From Rheum nobile (Eukaryota; Streptophyta; Magnoliopsida; Caryophyllales; Polygonaceae), in NCBI GenBank assembly GCA_027886185.1, contig WOAB01000761.1, forward strand, positions 2,170,001-2,234,000: 64,000 nt of DNA, read 5' to 3'. The notes below the pieces were generated by a model. That model was not told the origin of the DNA and searched no databases. It was given only the letters and a program-made list of their open reading frames with translations. Made by a program: the position numbers and the translations under genes. Each line of letters starts with the position of its first letter. Within the stretch, counting starts at the first letter, position 1. Shown piece by piece: positions 1 through 10,136 of the stretch.

Positions 1-202
1 AATGGCGCACGCCGCGCTTTTGCGGCGCCCGCCGTAAATGCCCGCCGTAGTGCAAATTGTGAAGCGGCGACCAAGGGAATTACGGCGCCCGCCGTTTCCT
101 AGCGGGGGCGTAGCCCTGTGGTCGCCGGAGACGTCTGACAAGGCGCCGATTTAGCCTTGCCACGTCTCGCTTAGACCATCGTGGTGTCCACATGATCTGT
201 GG

Positions 203-209
203 CTATAAA
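203..209 (+). promoter_or_regulatory. TATA-like box of the long LTR
   Basis: CTATAAAAGG lies in a GC-rich context about 2 kb before the LTR end, the expected position of a U3 promoter in a long LTR. Transcription start was not determined. Confidence 0.4.
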
Positions 210-1116
210 AGGAAGAGGATTAGGGTTAGATTCATGCACAAATCAAGCTGAAATCCTCAAATCTTCCTCTCGCCGGAGTTTGTGCCCCTCACCGGATTTC
301 TGGAGCGATCGCCGGTGGCCTTTGGTGTTGTTCCAGTAGCCCTTCGAGAAGCTTTTGGTTGTCTTTGGAGGTCAGAACCCAAAGCAAGTCGAAGGAGGCC
401 GAGTCGCTCGTGTTTTGGGTGAGTTTTCTCGCCATTTCTGTCGTCAGAGTTCTTCACGGCGACCGCCGTGATGAACTGCGGCGACCGCCGCCAAGAACAG
501 CGACCGCCGCCAGAGCCTAGAATGCCTCTTTGGCTTTTGGCTTTGGTGGTCGTCGTCGAGGCGTCGTTCCCTTCGGTTTCTTTCGTCTTTCCTTAGATTC
601 GTACTAGTTTATGTCGAATCTAACTTAGGGTTTCCTTATGGGTCGATTCGAAGGAATTTGTGTGCCAGATATGTTCCTGTGTCCAGCCCGGAATCCCGTC
701 GTCGTTAGGCTTCGTTCAAACTCTGCGGATTAAGGCAAGTGGCGGTTCGCTCTTGCTCATCGTTCCATATTTACATTAATTATCAGTTGTTTATCTGAGT
801 AATTAATTTGGAATGATTATTGTGTTCATCTGGAAACGGTTTTGTTAACTGTTTTGGAAAACTAAAATATGATGTTATAATAGGTTGTATATCTTTTAGA
901 ACCACGCTATTATATATATATATATGTGAATTAATACAGATATTATTATAGGTTGTATGTTGTTAGAACAACGCTATTTTATCTGTAACTGGCCTTGAGG
1001 GCATTGATATGAGTTATTGCTGCGTTTGTAACTGTTTGGTTAGAACGAGTATTCGTAGGAACGCTACTGTGTATCTCAGTACGAGTGCTAGTCATTTCTT
1101 GATAACCTGGTGGTTA

Positions 1117-1275
1117 GGATTTAGTTCCTATCATTCTTCTTTAGTGCCGTTGTAAGGATTTAGTTCATGATTCCGCCTGAGGGATATAGTTCCCGCGGGA
1201 TTTAGTTCTCGATTCGACTCTTGGGATTTAGTTCCCGAGTCAACTCTGCCTTAGGGATTTAGTTCCCGAGGGATG
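1117..1275 (+). repeat. Irregular array of GGATTTAGTTCC motifs
   Basis: About six copies of GGATTTAGTTCC or a one- to two-base variant start near 1117, 1156, 1182, 1198, 1223 and 1255. Spacing is 16 to 39 bases, so this is not a simple tandem repeat. It lies inside the long LTR, downstream of the TATA-like box. Confidence 0.7.
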
Positions 1276-2246
1276 TTTAAAAGCTTATAATGTCATGTGG
1301 GTTTTTGAATTTAATAAGATAAAGTGCCCGAGTGCACATAATTAATATACCTTTGGCGAGTAGTGCAACTAAGTAAATAGTGCAGCTAGGAAAGCTCATC
1401 TCGACTTTTGATCAGAGTACGTTCTCTTTCCAATCTGGATTCGCTGTAAGCGATGAGGTTGGTCGTGAACCGAAACATCTAAGTCAGCTTTTAAATCACT
1501 GATTGTCTGATTCTTTAAACGTTCCAGATTTGTCATATTTCCTTAAAGACTCAATCTCTTGGAGTCTCTTTTCGGGTCGATTTCTGTGAAGATTAAGTCT
1601 TCCAGAATCTTCTCTTGTGCATACATCTTGTTGTTATTCCGTGAAAGTGCCGGGTTATGTATCGTTCCTTCGGTTATTATTCGAGGGACAATGATAGTAA
1701 ACGGTTATGATCATTCGAACCACTCTGCTTTTTACCCTTGCATAGTCTATTCAGTAGACTAACCAACCGCAATTGTTCTCTGCATGGTTGGCTGGTGTCA
1801 TCCGTTCGATTCAGCACATCAGATAGAGCGAAGATGAAGTGACTAGATTGACTATGAAGACGACGATTATTTTTGGATGTTTTTAATAATTTCTTTTAAT
1901 AAGGTTGAGATCCTTGGGAGATGACCATTGTGGTCAAGATCCTTATTTGTAATACATTTAAAAGACTTCCGCTGTAACTTATTTACTTTGTTATTTGTTT
2001 ATCAAGACTTCCGTTGTACTTTGTTTAAGACTTCCGATGTAATTTATTTAAACTATGTGTTTGTCCTATTCGGGATTGGGATGTAATCCCGAGACTCATG
2101 TTTTATATAAACAAGGTTATCATTTTGTATCATTGTATTTCATGATTTGTATTTAAACGGTAAAGCCTTGGGTGATTTCGGTAAGGAACACTGAGGTCAC
2201 TGGCGGTAATACCTTTCCAAATGGGTTAAGATTTGGGGGTGTTACA

Positions 2247-2961
2247 ATAGTTGAGGATGTCATCGAAGTAGACCACCACGAACTTGCCCAAGTAGGCCCT
2301 CAAGACATGGTTCATGAGGCGCATGAAGGTGCTAGGGGCATTGGTGAGCCCAAATGACATGACGAGCCACTCATATAAGCCATACTGGTCTTGAAAGCGG
2401 TCTTCCACTCATCACCCTCACTCATGCGGATTTGATGATAACCACTCTTGAGATCCACGTTAGAGAAGAAGATGGAACCACGAAGCTCATCAAGCATATC
2501 ATCAAGCCTCAAAATGGGGTGGCGGTACTTGACGGTGATTTGGTTAATGGCTCGGCAATCCACACACATCCACCAAGAGCCATCCTTTTTGGGCACAAGG
2601 AGCACCGGGACCGCGCAAGGGCTAAGACTCTCTCGGACGTGGCCCTTGTCCATGAGCTCTTGGACTTGCTTTTGAAGCTTGGCGGTCTCCTCGGGACTTG
2701 CTTGGTAGGCAGCCCGGTTTGGAAGGGAAGCGCCCGACACCAAGTCAATTTGATGCTCAATCCCGTACACCGGGGGCAGTCCAACCGGGAGCTCGGCCGG
2801 CGTAACATCGGCAAACTCCGTCAATACGGCCACGATGCAAGGCGGCAAAGAGGATCCATCCTCCTTTGCGGCGAGGCAATGGCGGGGCACCAAGAGGAAA
2901 CAAGGCCGGCGGCCTTGAAGCACCGGCGTGAGGTGGCATTGGCGGGCCAAGAGAAGGCGGG
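2247..2961 (-). pseudogene. Gypsy reverse transcriptase fragment, N-terminal half
   Basis: Reading leftward from 2961, the frame encodes the pre-RT linker (CHLTPVLQGRRPCFLLVP), then RT blocks including SLSPCAVPVLLVPKKDGS, MCVDCRAINQIT and KSGYHQIRM. A frameshift follows near GDEWKTAFKT. The other frame continues through FGLTNAPSTFMRLMNHVLRA to the catalytic YFDDIL near 2247. The rest of RT is cut off by the LTR ending at 2246, and the upstream side is cut by the LTR starting at 2962. It is a second copy of the B-type pol at 6953-7956. Non-functional. Confidence 0.88.
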
Positions 2962-3665
2962 TGATGAGTCCCGGTTATTGACAACCAAGGCGCCAACGCG
3001 TTAATGCCACGACACTCAAGCATCGACCATGCTTCGATTCCAAGGCATTCATGCGTACGCCTATATCCAAGCCTCTAAGGCTTTTATCCTCTTTGTATTT
3101 TTGGTAATTTAGTTTATTTAGTCTAGTCTTGCCTTAGTGAGTGTGAAGAGCCATTTGCATATGGGCTTCAACTCACTAAGGCCCATTAAAAGCTTTTCCT
3201 TGTTGGCTTAATGCCATGACTATTTAAGCCAACTTGTGGCTACCTATTTCATTTAGTTGAAGAATTAAAGAGTGGCCAAAGCCTTGGGTAAGAGTTTATC
3301 TCCCCTAGGCCGCCACTATCTTCTATCAACTCAAAGCCTCCAAATCTCCACATCTCTCCCTCTCAATCTCATCTTCTCACAAGGCAAATCATCCACAACT
3401 TTGGATCTAAGTTCGACCAAGCCAAGGAACCTCTAAGGGAGGTTCCCTTGGCCGTGTAGCCTAAGAGCCGCCGGCTCCCCTTGTCCGCCGCCGGTTATGG
3501 CACTCCTCGACAGCCCCTCGGCTCTTCCTTTTTCCTCTCGGCCGTGACCATCTCTTAATCTCCATTGGAGGCTAAGCAAGCATAAGAAGGGAGGAGAAGG
3601 CAAGCTTGGACACGATCTAGCCTCATAGGGAAGAAAGGTCCCATTGGTGACCTTGATCCTCATCA
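2962..3665 (+). repeat. LTR of A/B family (plus orientation)
   Basis: A 704-bp LTR beginning TGATGAGTCCCGG and ending CCTCATCA, with a shared interior (TTCAGTTGAAGAAT-type R region, AAGGAACCTCTAAGGGAGG, CACGATCTAGC) also seen in the LTRs at 12818, 38287 and 43036. It is followed by ATTGGTATAAAGATG, a decayed version of this family's primer site. It is inserted in the minus-strand RT fragment immediately after GAGAAGGCGGG. No internal coding region of this element survives to the right. Confidence 0.85.
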
Positions 3666-3679
3666 ATTGGTATAAAGAT

Positions 3680-4611
3680 GATGCTTGCGACAACGAGGGA
3701 AGCGGGTGAACTAGTGGGCACGATTGCGATGGAAGTGATGATGATGGATCTTGGACGCAGCCTCAGGACTAGGCGCGTTGGGGTGGATGGGTGGCTCAAT
3801 GGGTTGAGCACGACCGTAGCGTCGGCAGCAAATGGAAGATAGACTCGATGGGTTCAAGTGTGGGTCGTAGCATCGGCGGTGGAGGATAGGCTTGAATGGA
3901 TTCGAGTGGTGGCCGTAGCGTCGGTGCTGGAGGAATGGAGATGAGAAGTAAGAGTTTTGTGACGTCGGTCTAAGAATGGAGGCAATAGGCTCTCAACAAT
4001 TATCTTAGATTAAGAAATGACATAAACTTGTTACAAGAGCCGATCTTGGCTTAAATAGGGATGCGGCACACGAATGGGCCGAGACGCGTCCAATGGGCTA
4101 GCCCACTATGCAATAGTGGAGCACACACCCAAAATAGAAAGGCTAAAACTAGACTTACTAAAAATGGAAAGTACTAAATAAAGAAAGTGTTCAAAATGGA
4201 ATGCCAAAGACATCAAATAAACCTCTAAACCCAAAATAGACTAACGCTAGCACTTGTGCATTTGGCGGCCTTGGCGACAGCGGCTAGACGCGACGATGCA
4301 GGCACTAGGGCAGAGCGCTGGGGCGCGAGTGCGGTGCTGGCTTGGCATAGGCTTCTAGAGGCTCCTCCAATGGTGTGCTCAAGTCAGAACTGGGCATGCC
4401 CGACTGGATGTCCTTTGGGTCTTGGATGGTGGCGAGAAGCCTTAATGCAGGCACGGCCTCGGACGCGCCTTGGCTGGCAACTAGGCACGCGACCAGAGAT
4501 TGGGTGGCCTAGGCAATGGCCTTGGCACGAGCCCTGGGCACGGGCCCATCACTCCTTATGCTCATGGACTCTTCTTCCTCTGTGGAGGTCATGGCGGGTA
4601 GGGTCACATCA
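3680..4611 (-). repeat. C-family LTR fragment, truncated
   Basis: On the minus strand it starts TGATGTGACCCTACCCGCC at 4611 and is clearly homologous to the K element LTR at 59956-61127, for example CTCAATGGGTTGAGC, GCCCACTATGCAATAGTG and AAATAAACCTCTAAACCC on the plus strand. The left boundary is uncertain within about 100 bases and the LTR terminus expected there is missing. It lies within or next to the truncated B LTR at 4612-5293. Confidence 0.75.
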
Positions 4612-5293
4612 CTAAGTCCCTTGGGGGCTCAAGGTGGCAGCCAAGAGGGGGAACGCCGAAAGTTAGGGTTTGTGGTGGCGCCGACAAAGGGGAGCCAAGG
4701 GAGCCTCCCTTGGAGGTTCCTTGGCCGAAGAGAGCTTGGATCTAGACTTGTTGAGTGATTTGGATATGAAAACGTGAAGGATTGAGAAAGAGAAGAGATT
4801 GAATGCTTGAGTTGATAGAAATATTTGGAAACCTTAGGGGAGGATTCCTCTAACCCAAGGTAATGTTCCAATTCTATATTCTTCAACTAGTGAACAAGGG
4901 AAGCCAAGAAAGGCTTAAATAGTCTAGGGTTTTGAGGGGGACTAGGAGCCCATTTACAAATGGGTCCACACGTCCCAAAATGGAAAGGCAAATTACATTA
5001 ATTAATTGATAAAAGGGATAAAAGCCTTAAAGGCTTGGATAAGGACGCGCACTTGAATGCCTTGGAGTCGAAGCATCGGATGCTTGATTGTCGTGGCATT
5101 GAGGCATCGGCGTCTCGTCTACTCCGAGGTGAGGCACAAGAGTAGGTGTGGCTTTTGGGCCGGCGGCTCTTTGGTGCCTTGGCTCGTGAGGGCACGGTGG
5201 ACTAGGGTGGTGATGTCTTGGGCCATGGCTCGGGCTCGAACCCTAGTCACCGGGCCTTGAGGCTACTTGTTGATGACTGGTTGACACTCATCA
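4612..5293 (-). repeat. B-family 3' LTR (minus), truncated
   Basis: The LTR starts TGATGAGTGTCAACC at 5293, directly after a polypurine tract AAGAAGGGGAGAG (minus strand, complement of 5294-5306), so it is the 3' LTR of the pol at 5294-7956. The far end is replaced by the C-family LTR at 4611. On the minus strand around 5200-5262 it encodes GPVTRVRARAMAQ, a peptide shared with other LTRs in this window. Confidence 0.82.
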
Positions 5294-5807
5294 CTCTCCC
5301 CTTCTTGAGGTAGAATTGTCCCCAATTCTTCATCATATTTCGGGGGCACATAAGGGGTGAGATCGGCCACATTGAAGGTTGGATGGGCTCCGTACTTCTC
5401 AGGGAGCTCAATTTCATAAGCATTGTCCCCGAAGCAGCGGAGGACTTTGAAGGGGCCATCACCGCGTTGGTAGAGTTTGGACTTGCGATGGTCTTTGAAC
5501 CTCTATCCTTGCGCAAGTGGACCCACACAAGGTCGCCGGATGCAAAGACGACACGACGTCGGCCCTTGTTGGCATATCTCTCATATTGGGTGTCATGCCG
5601 CTCTAGTTGGGCCCGGGTTCGCTCGTGGAGCTCTCGGATGAAGTCAGCCCTCTTGGCGCCTTGAGGGTGCTCGGTGATGCCCAAGGGATGCGACACCATA
5701 TCAAGAAGAGTGATGGGATTGCGGCTGTAGACCACCTCAAATGGCGTGAGCTTGGTTGCCGTGTGCATGGACCTATTATACACAAACTCAACATACGAGA
5801 TTAAGTA
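5294..5807 (-). pseudogene. Integrase C-terminal region of B-type pol
   Basis: Minus-strand frame with the post-core integrase sequence (TKLTPFEVVYSRNP, RVVFASGDLVWVHLRKDR), followed by a frameshifted GPY/F-like part just before the polypurine tract at 5294-5306. Compared with 30196-30410 in Aut, RGDGPF and the following residues are present only in another frame. No chromodomain is visible. It is contiguous with the integrase core at 5808-6310. Confidence 0.85.
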
Positions 5808-6310
5808 CTACCACTTGCGTGGGTTAGCCCTAAGGACGGATCTAAGCAAGGCTCCTAAGGTGCGGTTAGTAACCTCGGTTTGGCCATTCGTTTGGGGGTG
5901 ACAACTAGTGGAAAATAAGAGATTGGTTCCTAGTTTTCCCCACAAGGTCCTCCAAAAGTGTCCCACAAACTTGGGGTCCCGATCCGACACGATAGTTCTA
6001 GTGGTCTTGCAAGCAATAAAATGTGCCATTTTGGAGAACCTATCAACCACTACAAATATGGAATCCCTCTCCTTCTTAGAGGTTGGCAATCCGGTTATGA
6101 AGTCCATGGATATATCTTTCCAAGGGGCCGAGGGAATGGGCATGGGGGTGTATAGGCCGTGGGGTTGGGTCCTAGAGTTGGCTTGATGGCAAGTAATGCA
6201 AGTCTTGCAAAACATGGTGACATGATGGGCCATTTTAGGCCAAAAGAAGTGCTCTCTAAGGGTTGCAAGTGTCTTAGCCACAGCAAAGTGTCCACGGCGC
6301 GCCCTCATGT
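5808..6310 (-). pseudogene. Integrase zinc/catalytic core of B-type pol
   Basis: Minus-strand frame with the HHCC region (GHFAVAKTLATLREHFFWP, CKTCITCHQ) and the core blocks PWKDISMDFITGLP, VSDRDPKF and HPQTNGQTEVTNRTL, which supply the D, D and E residues. About 20 residues between FIACKTT and VSDRD are missing relative to Aut, so the core is internally deleted. The frame ends at 5808 near LRANPRKW. Confidence 0.87.
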
Positions 6311-6952
6311 GCTAATCAAGAGGTGCCTAATTGAAGAGCTAGGGATGCACAACTTTCTGGCTCGGTATAAGTAACCCTCATCCATAAAATAGCTCTCAAA
6401 CTCACCTCTAAGGGAAAACTTTTCAACAATGGTGCTAAAGAAAGGGTCATGTGAATAAAGAGATTTAAGCATAGAAAAACCCAATACCTTAGCATCAAGA
6501 TGAGAAAGAAGGACATACATCCTTGAGAGTGCATCGGCCACCACATTGTCTTGCCCTTTCTTGTACTTGACCACATATTGAAATGTCTCCATAAACTCCA
6601 CCCATCTAGCATGGCACCGACCAAGGTGAGCTTGGCTCTTCAAAGAAACAAGAGCCTCATGATCCGAGTGCATGATGAACTCCTTTGGCCACAAATAATG
6701 TTGCCAAGTTTTGAGCACCCGGATCAAGGCATAGAGTTCCTTGTCGTACGTGGGGTAGTTGAGGGAGGCGCCCTATAGTTTCTCACTAAAGTAAGCAATG
6801 GGGCGGCGGTCTTGGAGAAGCACTCCTCCAATGCCAATGTTGGAGGCATCACACTCCACTTCAAAGACTTTAGAGAAGTCGGGGAGTTGAAGAAAAGGGG
6901 CATTGCCTAGGCGCTCCTTAATCAAGGTGAAGGCAGCTTCATGCTTCTCATT
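6305..6952 (-). pseudogene. RNase H of B-type pol
   Basis: The minus-strand frame 6727-6305 reads LKTWQHYLWPKEFIMHSDHE, then VVKYKKGQDNVVADALSR and the connection domain leading to the integrase. The upstream RNase H part (6728-6952) is broken by stops and frame changes, although the CDASNIGIGGVL-type block can be traced on the minus strand near 6820-6860. Confidence 0.82.
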
Positions 6953-7956
6953 TCAATCAACCTCGGCACCTTTTTTGGTAAACTCATGCAAAGGGGATGC
7001 AATGGTGCTAAAGTCGCGGACGAAGCGCCTATAGAAGCCGGCAAGGTCGAGGAAAGATCTCACCATGGTGACGGTGGTGGGGCGTGGCCATTCCTTGATT
7101 GCACGCACCTTCTCATCATCAACGCACAGCCCATCTTTGCCCACCACGTAGCCAAGGAAAGTGGTGGAGGGGGCACAAAATGTGCACTTGGCAAGGTTGG
7201 CGTAAAGCTTCTCCTTGTGTAAGCACTCAAAAACCGCCCGCAAGTGTACCGTGTGATCCTCCAAGGTCTTGCTATAGATGAGGATGTCATTGAAGTAGAC
7301 CACCACAAACTTGCCCAAGTAGGCCCTCAAGACATGTTTCATGAGGCGCATGAAGGTCCTAGGGGAATTGGTGAGCCCAAATGGCATGACTAGCCACTCA
7401 TATAAGCCATATTTGGTCTTGAAAGCGTTCTTCCACTCATCACCCTCTCTCATGCGGATTTGATGATAACCACTCTTGAGATCCACCTTAGAGAAGAAGA
7501 TGGCACCATGAAGCTCATCAAGCCTCGAAATGGGGTGGTGGTACGTGACGGTGATTTGGTTAATGGCTCGGCAATCCACACACATCCGTTAAGAACCATC
7601 CTTCTTGGGCACGGGAGCACTGGGACCGCACAAGGGCTCAGACTCTCCCGAACATGGCCTTTGTCCATGAGCTCCTGGACTTGCTTTTGAAGCTCGGCGG
7701 TCTCCTCGGGGCTAGCTCGGTAGGCAGCCCGGTTTGGAAGGCAATCCTGCGCACCGGGGATAGCCCAACCGAAAGTTCAGCTGGCGTAACGTTGGCAAAC
7801 TCCGTCAACAAGGCCAAGATGCAAAGCGGGAAGGAGGAGCCATCCTCCTTTGCAGTGAGGCAACGACGGGGCACCAAGAGGAAACAAGGCCGACGTCCTT
7901 GAAGCACCGGCGTGAGGTGGCGTTGGTGGGACAAGAGAAGGCGGGGCTCACACCGT
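6953..7956 (-). pseudogene. Reverse transcriptase of B-type pol, catalytic site mutated
   Basis: The minus-strand frame 7585-6953 spans RT from MCVDCRAINQIT to the RNase H boundary (RSFLDLAGFYRRFVRDFSTI). The active-site box reads VVVYFNDILIYS, so the first aspartate of YxDD is asparagine. Upstream, 7586-7956 contains an in-frame TAA within the PKKDGS block, a small deletion in VLLVPKKDG, and the linker HLTPVLQGRRPCFLLVP. At 7956 the gene is interrupted by element E. Fragment 12555-12817 is the likely upstream continuation. Confidence 0.88.
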
Positions 7957-8644
7957 TGATGTGACCCTGCCCTCCATGTCAGCTACAGAGGAGGAAGTCG
8001 CCATGAGACATCCGCCTTGAGACTCCTCTACAGCTACATCCATTATGAGATCGATTAAAGAGATTTACTATTTCTGGACATTTCTATAAACAATATTTCT
8101 AGTTTTAGTAGCTGCTATTTCTGGGTGGTTGCCATTTATGTTAAATGGGCCGCCATAATTAGTAACTAGAGAGTCTGGCCCATTAGGTCATCTCTCTAGT
8201 ATAAATATTCTCTTTTGTCTTCATTTTCAATTACGTCGAAATAGAGCTTGTTTTCCAGTCGAGTAATCTCCTACAAACCCGGGCCCTGACGTCACAAAGT
8301 TAATGTGTTCCTGGTCGAACTATCCTGGCGCGTTAACTCGGTTACCGAACTATCCAGTCACTTATCCGCAAATCCCGAGACAAGAACTAACCCTAGTTCT
8401 TGCCTCCCCACCAGCACTCAAACCCTAATCCACGGCAGCCACCACCCCTTCACCTTCACGACTGCCTCCTTCACCACCACCAATCCGCCGCCGATCTCCC
8501 CCATCGACGCCGGTCACCGTCCGATAGCATCCACAGCCCGCCGAACGCTCCTTCTTCCCTTTCGGACGTGTTGAACGCCCTACTACGCATTCAATCGATC
8601 CCGTGACAGTGAATCGTGGTCTTTTCCCGGACAAGGTCACATCA
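7957..8644 (+). repeat. Element E 5' LTR
   Basis: Starts TGATGTGACCCTGCCCTCC and ends GGTCACATCA. A TATA-like TAGTATAAATATTC lies near 8197-8212. The LTR is 21 bp longer than its partner because of the ATTTATGTTAAATGGGCCGC region near 8133-8153. Confidence 0.92.
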
Positions 8645-8646
8645 AC

Positions 8647-8659
8647 TGGCATCAGAGCC
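8647..8659 (+). other. Primer-binding site of element E
   Basis: TGGCATCAGAGCC begins two bases after the 5' LTR. It matches the initiator-Met site TGGTATCAGAGCC except for C at position 4. Confidence 0.85.
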
Positions 8660-9752
8660 TTCGAATCGCGTAAGTCGCTCCAACTCTTCATTCAAATCAC
8701 TCCTTCGCTTCCGCAAATCCATTCTTGCATATAAAAAAAAACGGCGAACCGTTCTACCGATATTTCGTCAATTTTTTTTCTTCCTTTCCGCAATTTTCTT
8801 ACATATTCCTATAGAGCATCTCGAGACGAGTCCGGGCATATAAAATTCGCCCAAAACGGACATCGTTTGACCCCTCAAAAGACCAAAATACGAACACAAA
8901 AAAAAACAAATTTTTTCTTCCTGCACAGCCGAACCACTGCTCACCAATATTCTGCAATTTTCTGGTGTTTTTGCTTGGTTTTTTATTGTGTTTCTAGTAG
9001 ATCCGCTTGCATATAGGCTTAGATAGTTCGTTTGCGACTTCGTTTGCCTTGTGTGCGCCACAAAGCTACATATTCGCAACCTCCTTCTCTTCCCACTTGA
9101 ATCACTGTATTTTTTTATTTCCTGTGCTGCGTTTGCTGAATTTATGTGCACAGAATTCAGTTTTGCTTGTGCGTTTGCTGAATTTGCTGAACTTCTGGTG
9201 CGTTTCCTGTGTATCTGTGTTGTTCGTGTGCTGCTGATTTTTTTTTCTGTGTTTTGTTTGCTGAAGTTTCTACTTCTGTAGTAGCAACAGCCCCAGAATC
9301 AAAAAAAAAATATGGGCTGTTCGCAGAGTAAAAAAAAAATCGAGACCACAGAAGCCAAAATAAGGCAAGTGCGTCTCTACGCAGCACGAAGGGAGAACCC
9401 GGTCTTGATTCCGGTACCTTCAACCCTGTTATCACAGTGATTCATTTACCGTCTTCTATATCTTTCACTGTCTAGGTTGCATATCTTGGGTGACTGTGTT
9501 GTGCTTACTTCTGTGCTTATATCCTTGCATATCTACTTTCGACATTTTCTTTGCTGAGCATTGCCTTGATTTTGTTGATTGTTGTGTGAGTTGCCTTAAG
9601 CCTGCTCGTAATCGCCCATACGGCTAGCCAGAGTAGTTTCCCGAGTGATTGTTTGTTGAGTTCGGTTCTGCTTGCCTTTTTGTTGATTCTCTGTTGTTGT
9701 TGTTCTTGTTCGCTTTGATCCAGTGGTTTGCCCTTTCTTGCTGTCAGGTACC
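8660..9752 (+). other. Element E untranslated leader
   Basis: About 1.1 kb between the primer site and the first ATG, T-rich with several A runs (8729-8738, 8897-8906, 9301-9309). No supported coding frame was found. Confidence 0.6.
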
Positions 9753-10136
9753 ATGTCGGGCGAGGATACCACCCAAGAGACTGGCACAGAGACTGCCGCA
9801 CAGAAAATGCTCCGCAAGATGCATGCTGCCAACCAAGCATTGGCCGCCCAGTTCGCCAAACTCCAGCGTCAGATTGACGCATACTCTCGCCAGCAGATGA
9901 TACGCGAGTTGCTTGCTGCCGGCAAAACCCAAGATGCACAGCTAGCAGAAATGAAGCGGACGTTAGAAGAAATCTTAGCTCGCCAGCAACCGGTCCCGGT
10001 CACTACGCTAGCTTCGGATCAAGGTCACCAACAGGCCGCAGAATTGAGCGCCCTAGCCCTGGAAAAGGCGAAGGGTACAGCTGTGATGCTTCCCTCCACA
10101 TCGGATCGCGGCCAACGGGAACACATAGCTACATAG
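9753..10136 (+). pseudogene. Element E gag N-terminal fragment
   Basis: ATG at 9753 opens a 127-codon frame (MSGEDTTQETGTETAAQ...). It is rich in Ala, Gln, Leu and Glu with coiled-coil-like heptads around LAAQFAKLQRQIDAYSRQQ and LAEMKRTLEEILARQQ, typical of plant gypsy gag N-termini. It stops at TAG 10134-10136. The same frame stays open afterwards to 11951, so the TAG may be a late mutation or a leaky stop. The retrotrans-gag core and CCHC knuckle that should follow are missing. Confidence 0.75.

Larger units (their letters stand above)
1..2246 (+). repeat. Long LTR, right part, of a Ty3/gypsy element
   Basis: No coding frame of note. The segment ends in GGGGGTGTTACA at 2246, the typical end of plant gypsy LTRs that begin TGTAACACCCC. 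The next base resumes a reverse transcriptase gene, compared with the uninterrupted homologue near 7275-7300, so 2246/2247 is an insertion junction. The left end lies outside the window, so solo LTR and full element cannot be separated. A TATA-like box at 203-209 suggests plus-strand transcription. The first 520 bases are rich in GCGRCCGCCG motifs and the rest is AT-rich. Family assignment (Tekay-like chromovirus) is a guess from the terminal sequence only. Confidence 0.7.

Noticed and set aside
1..520. CpG-island promoter of a host gene
   Set aside because: The GC-rich start is continuous with a segment ending in a gypsy LTR terminus and has no downstream gene.
8380..8410. Telomere-type CCCTAA/CCCTAG sequence
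   Set aside because: Only isolated single units (AACCCTAG) occur, common in plant LTR leaders; no array.
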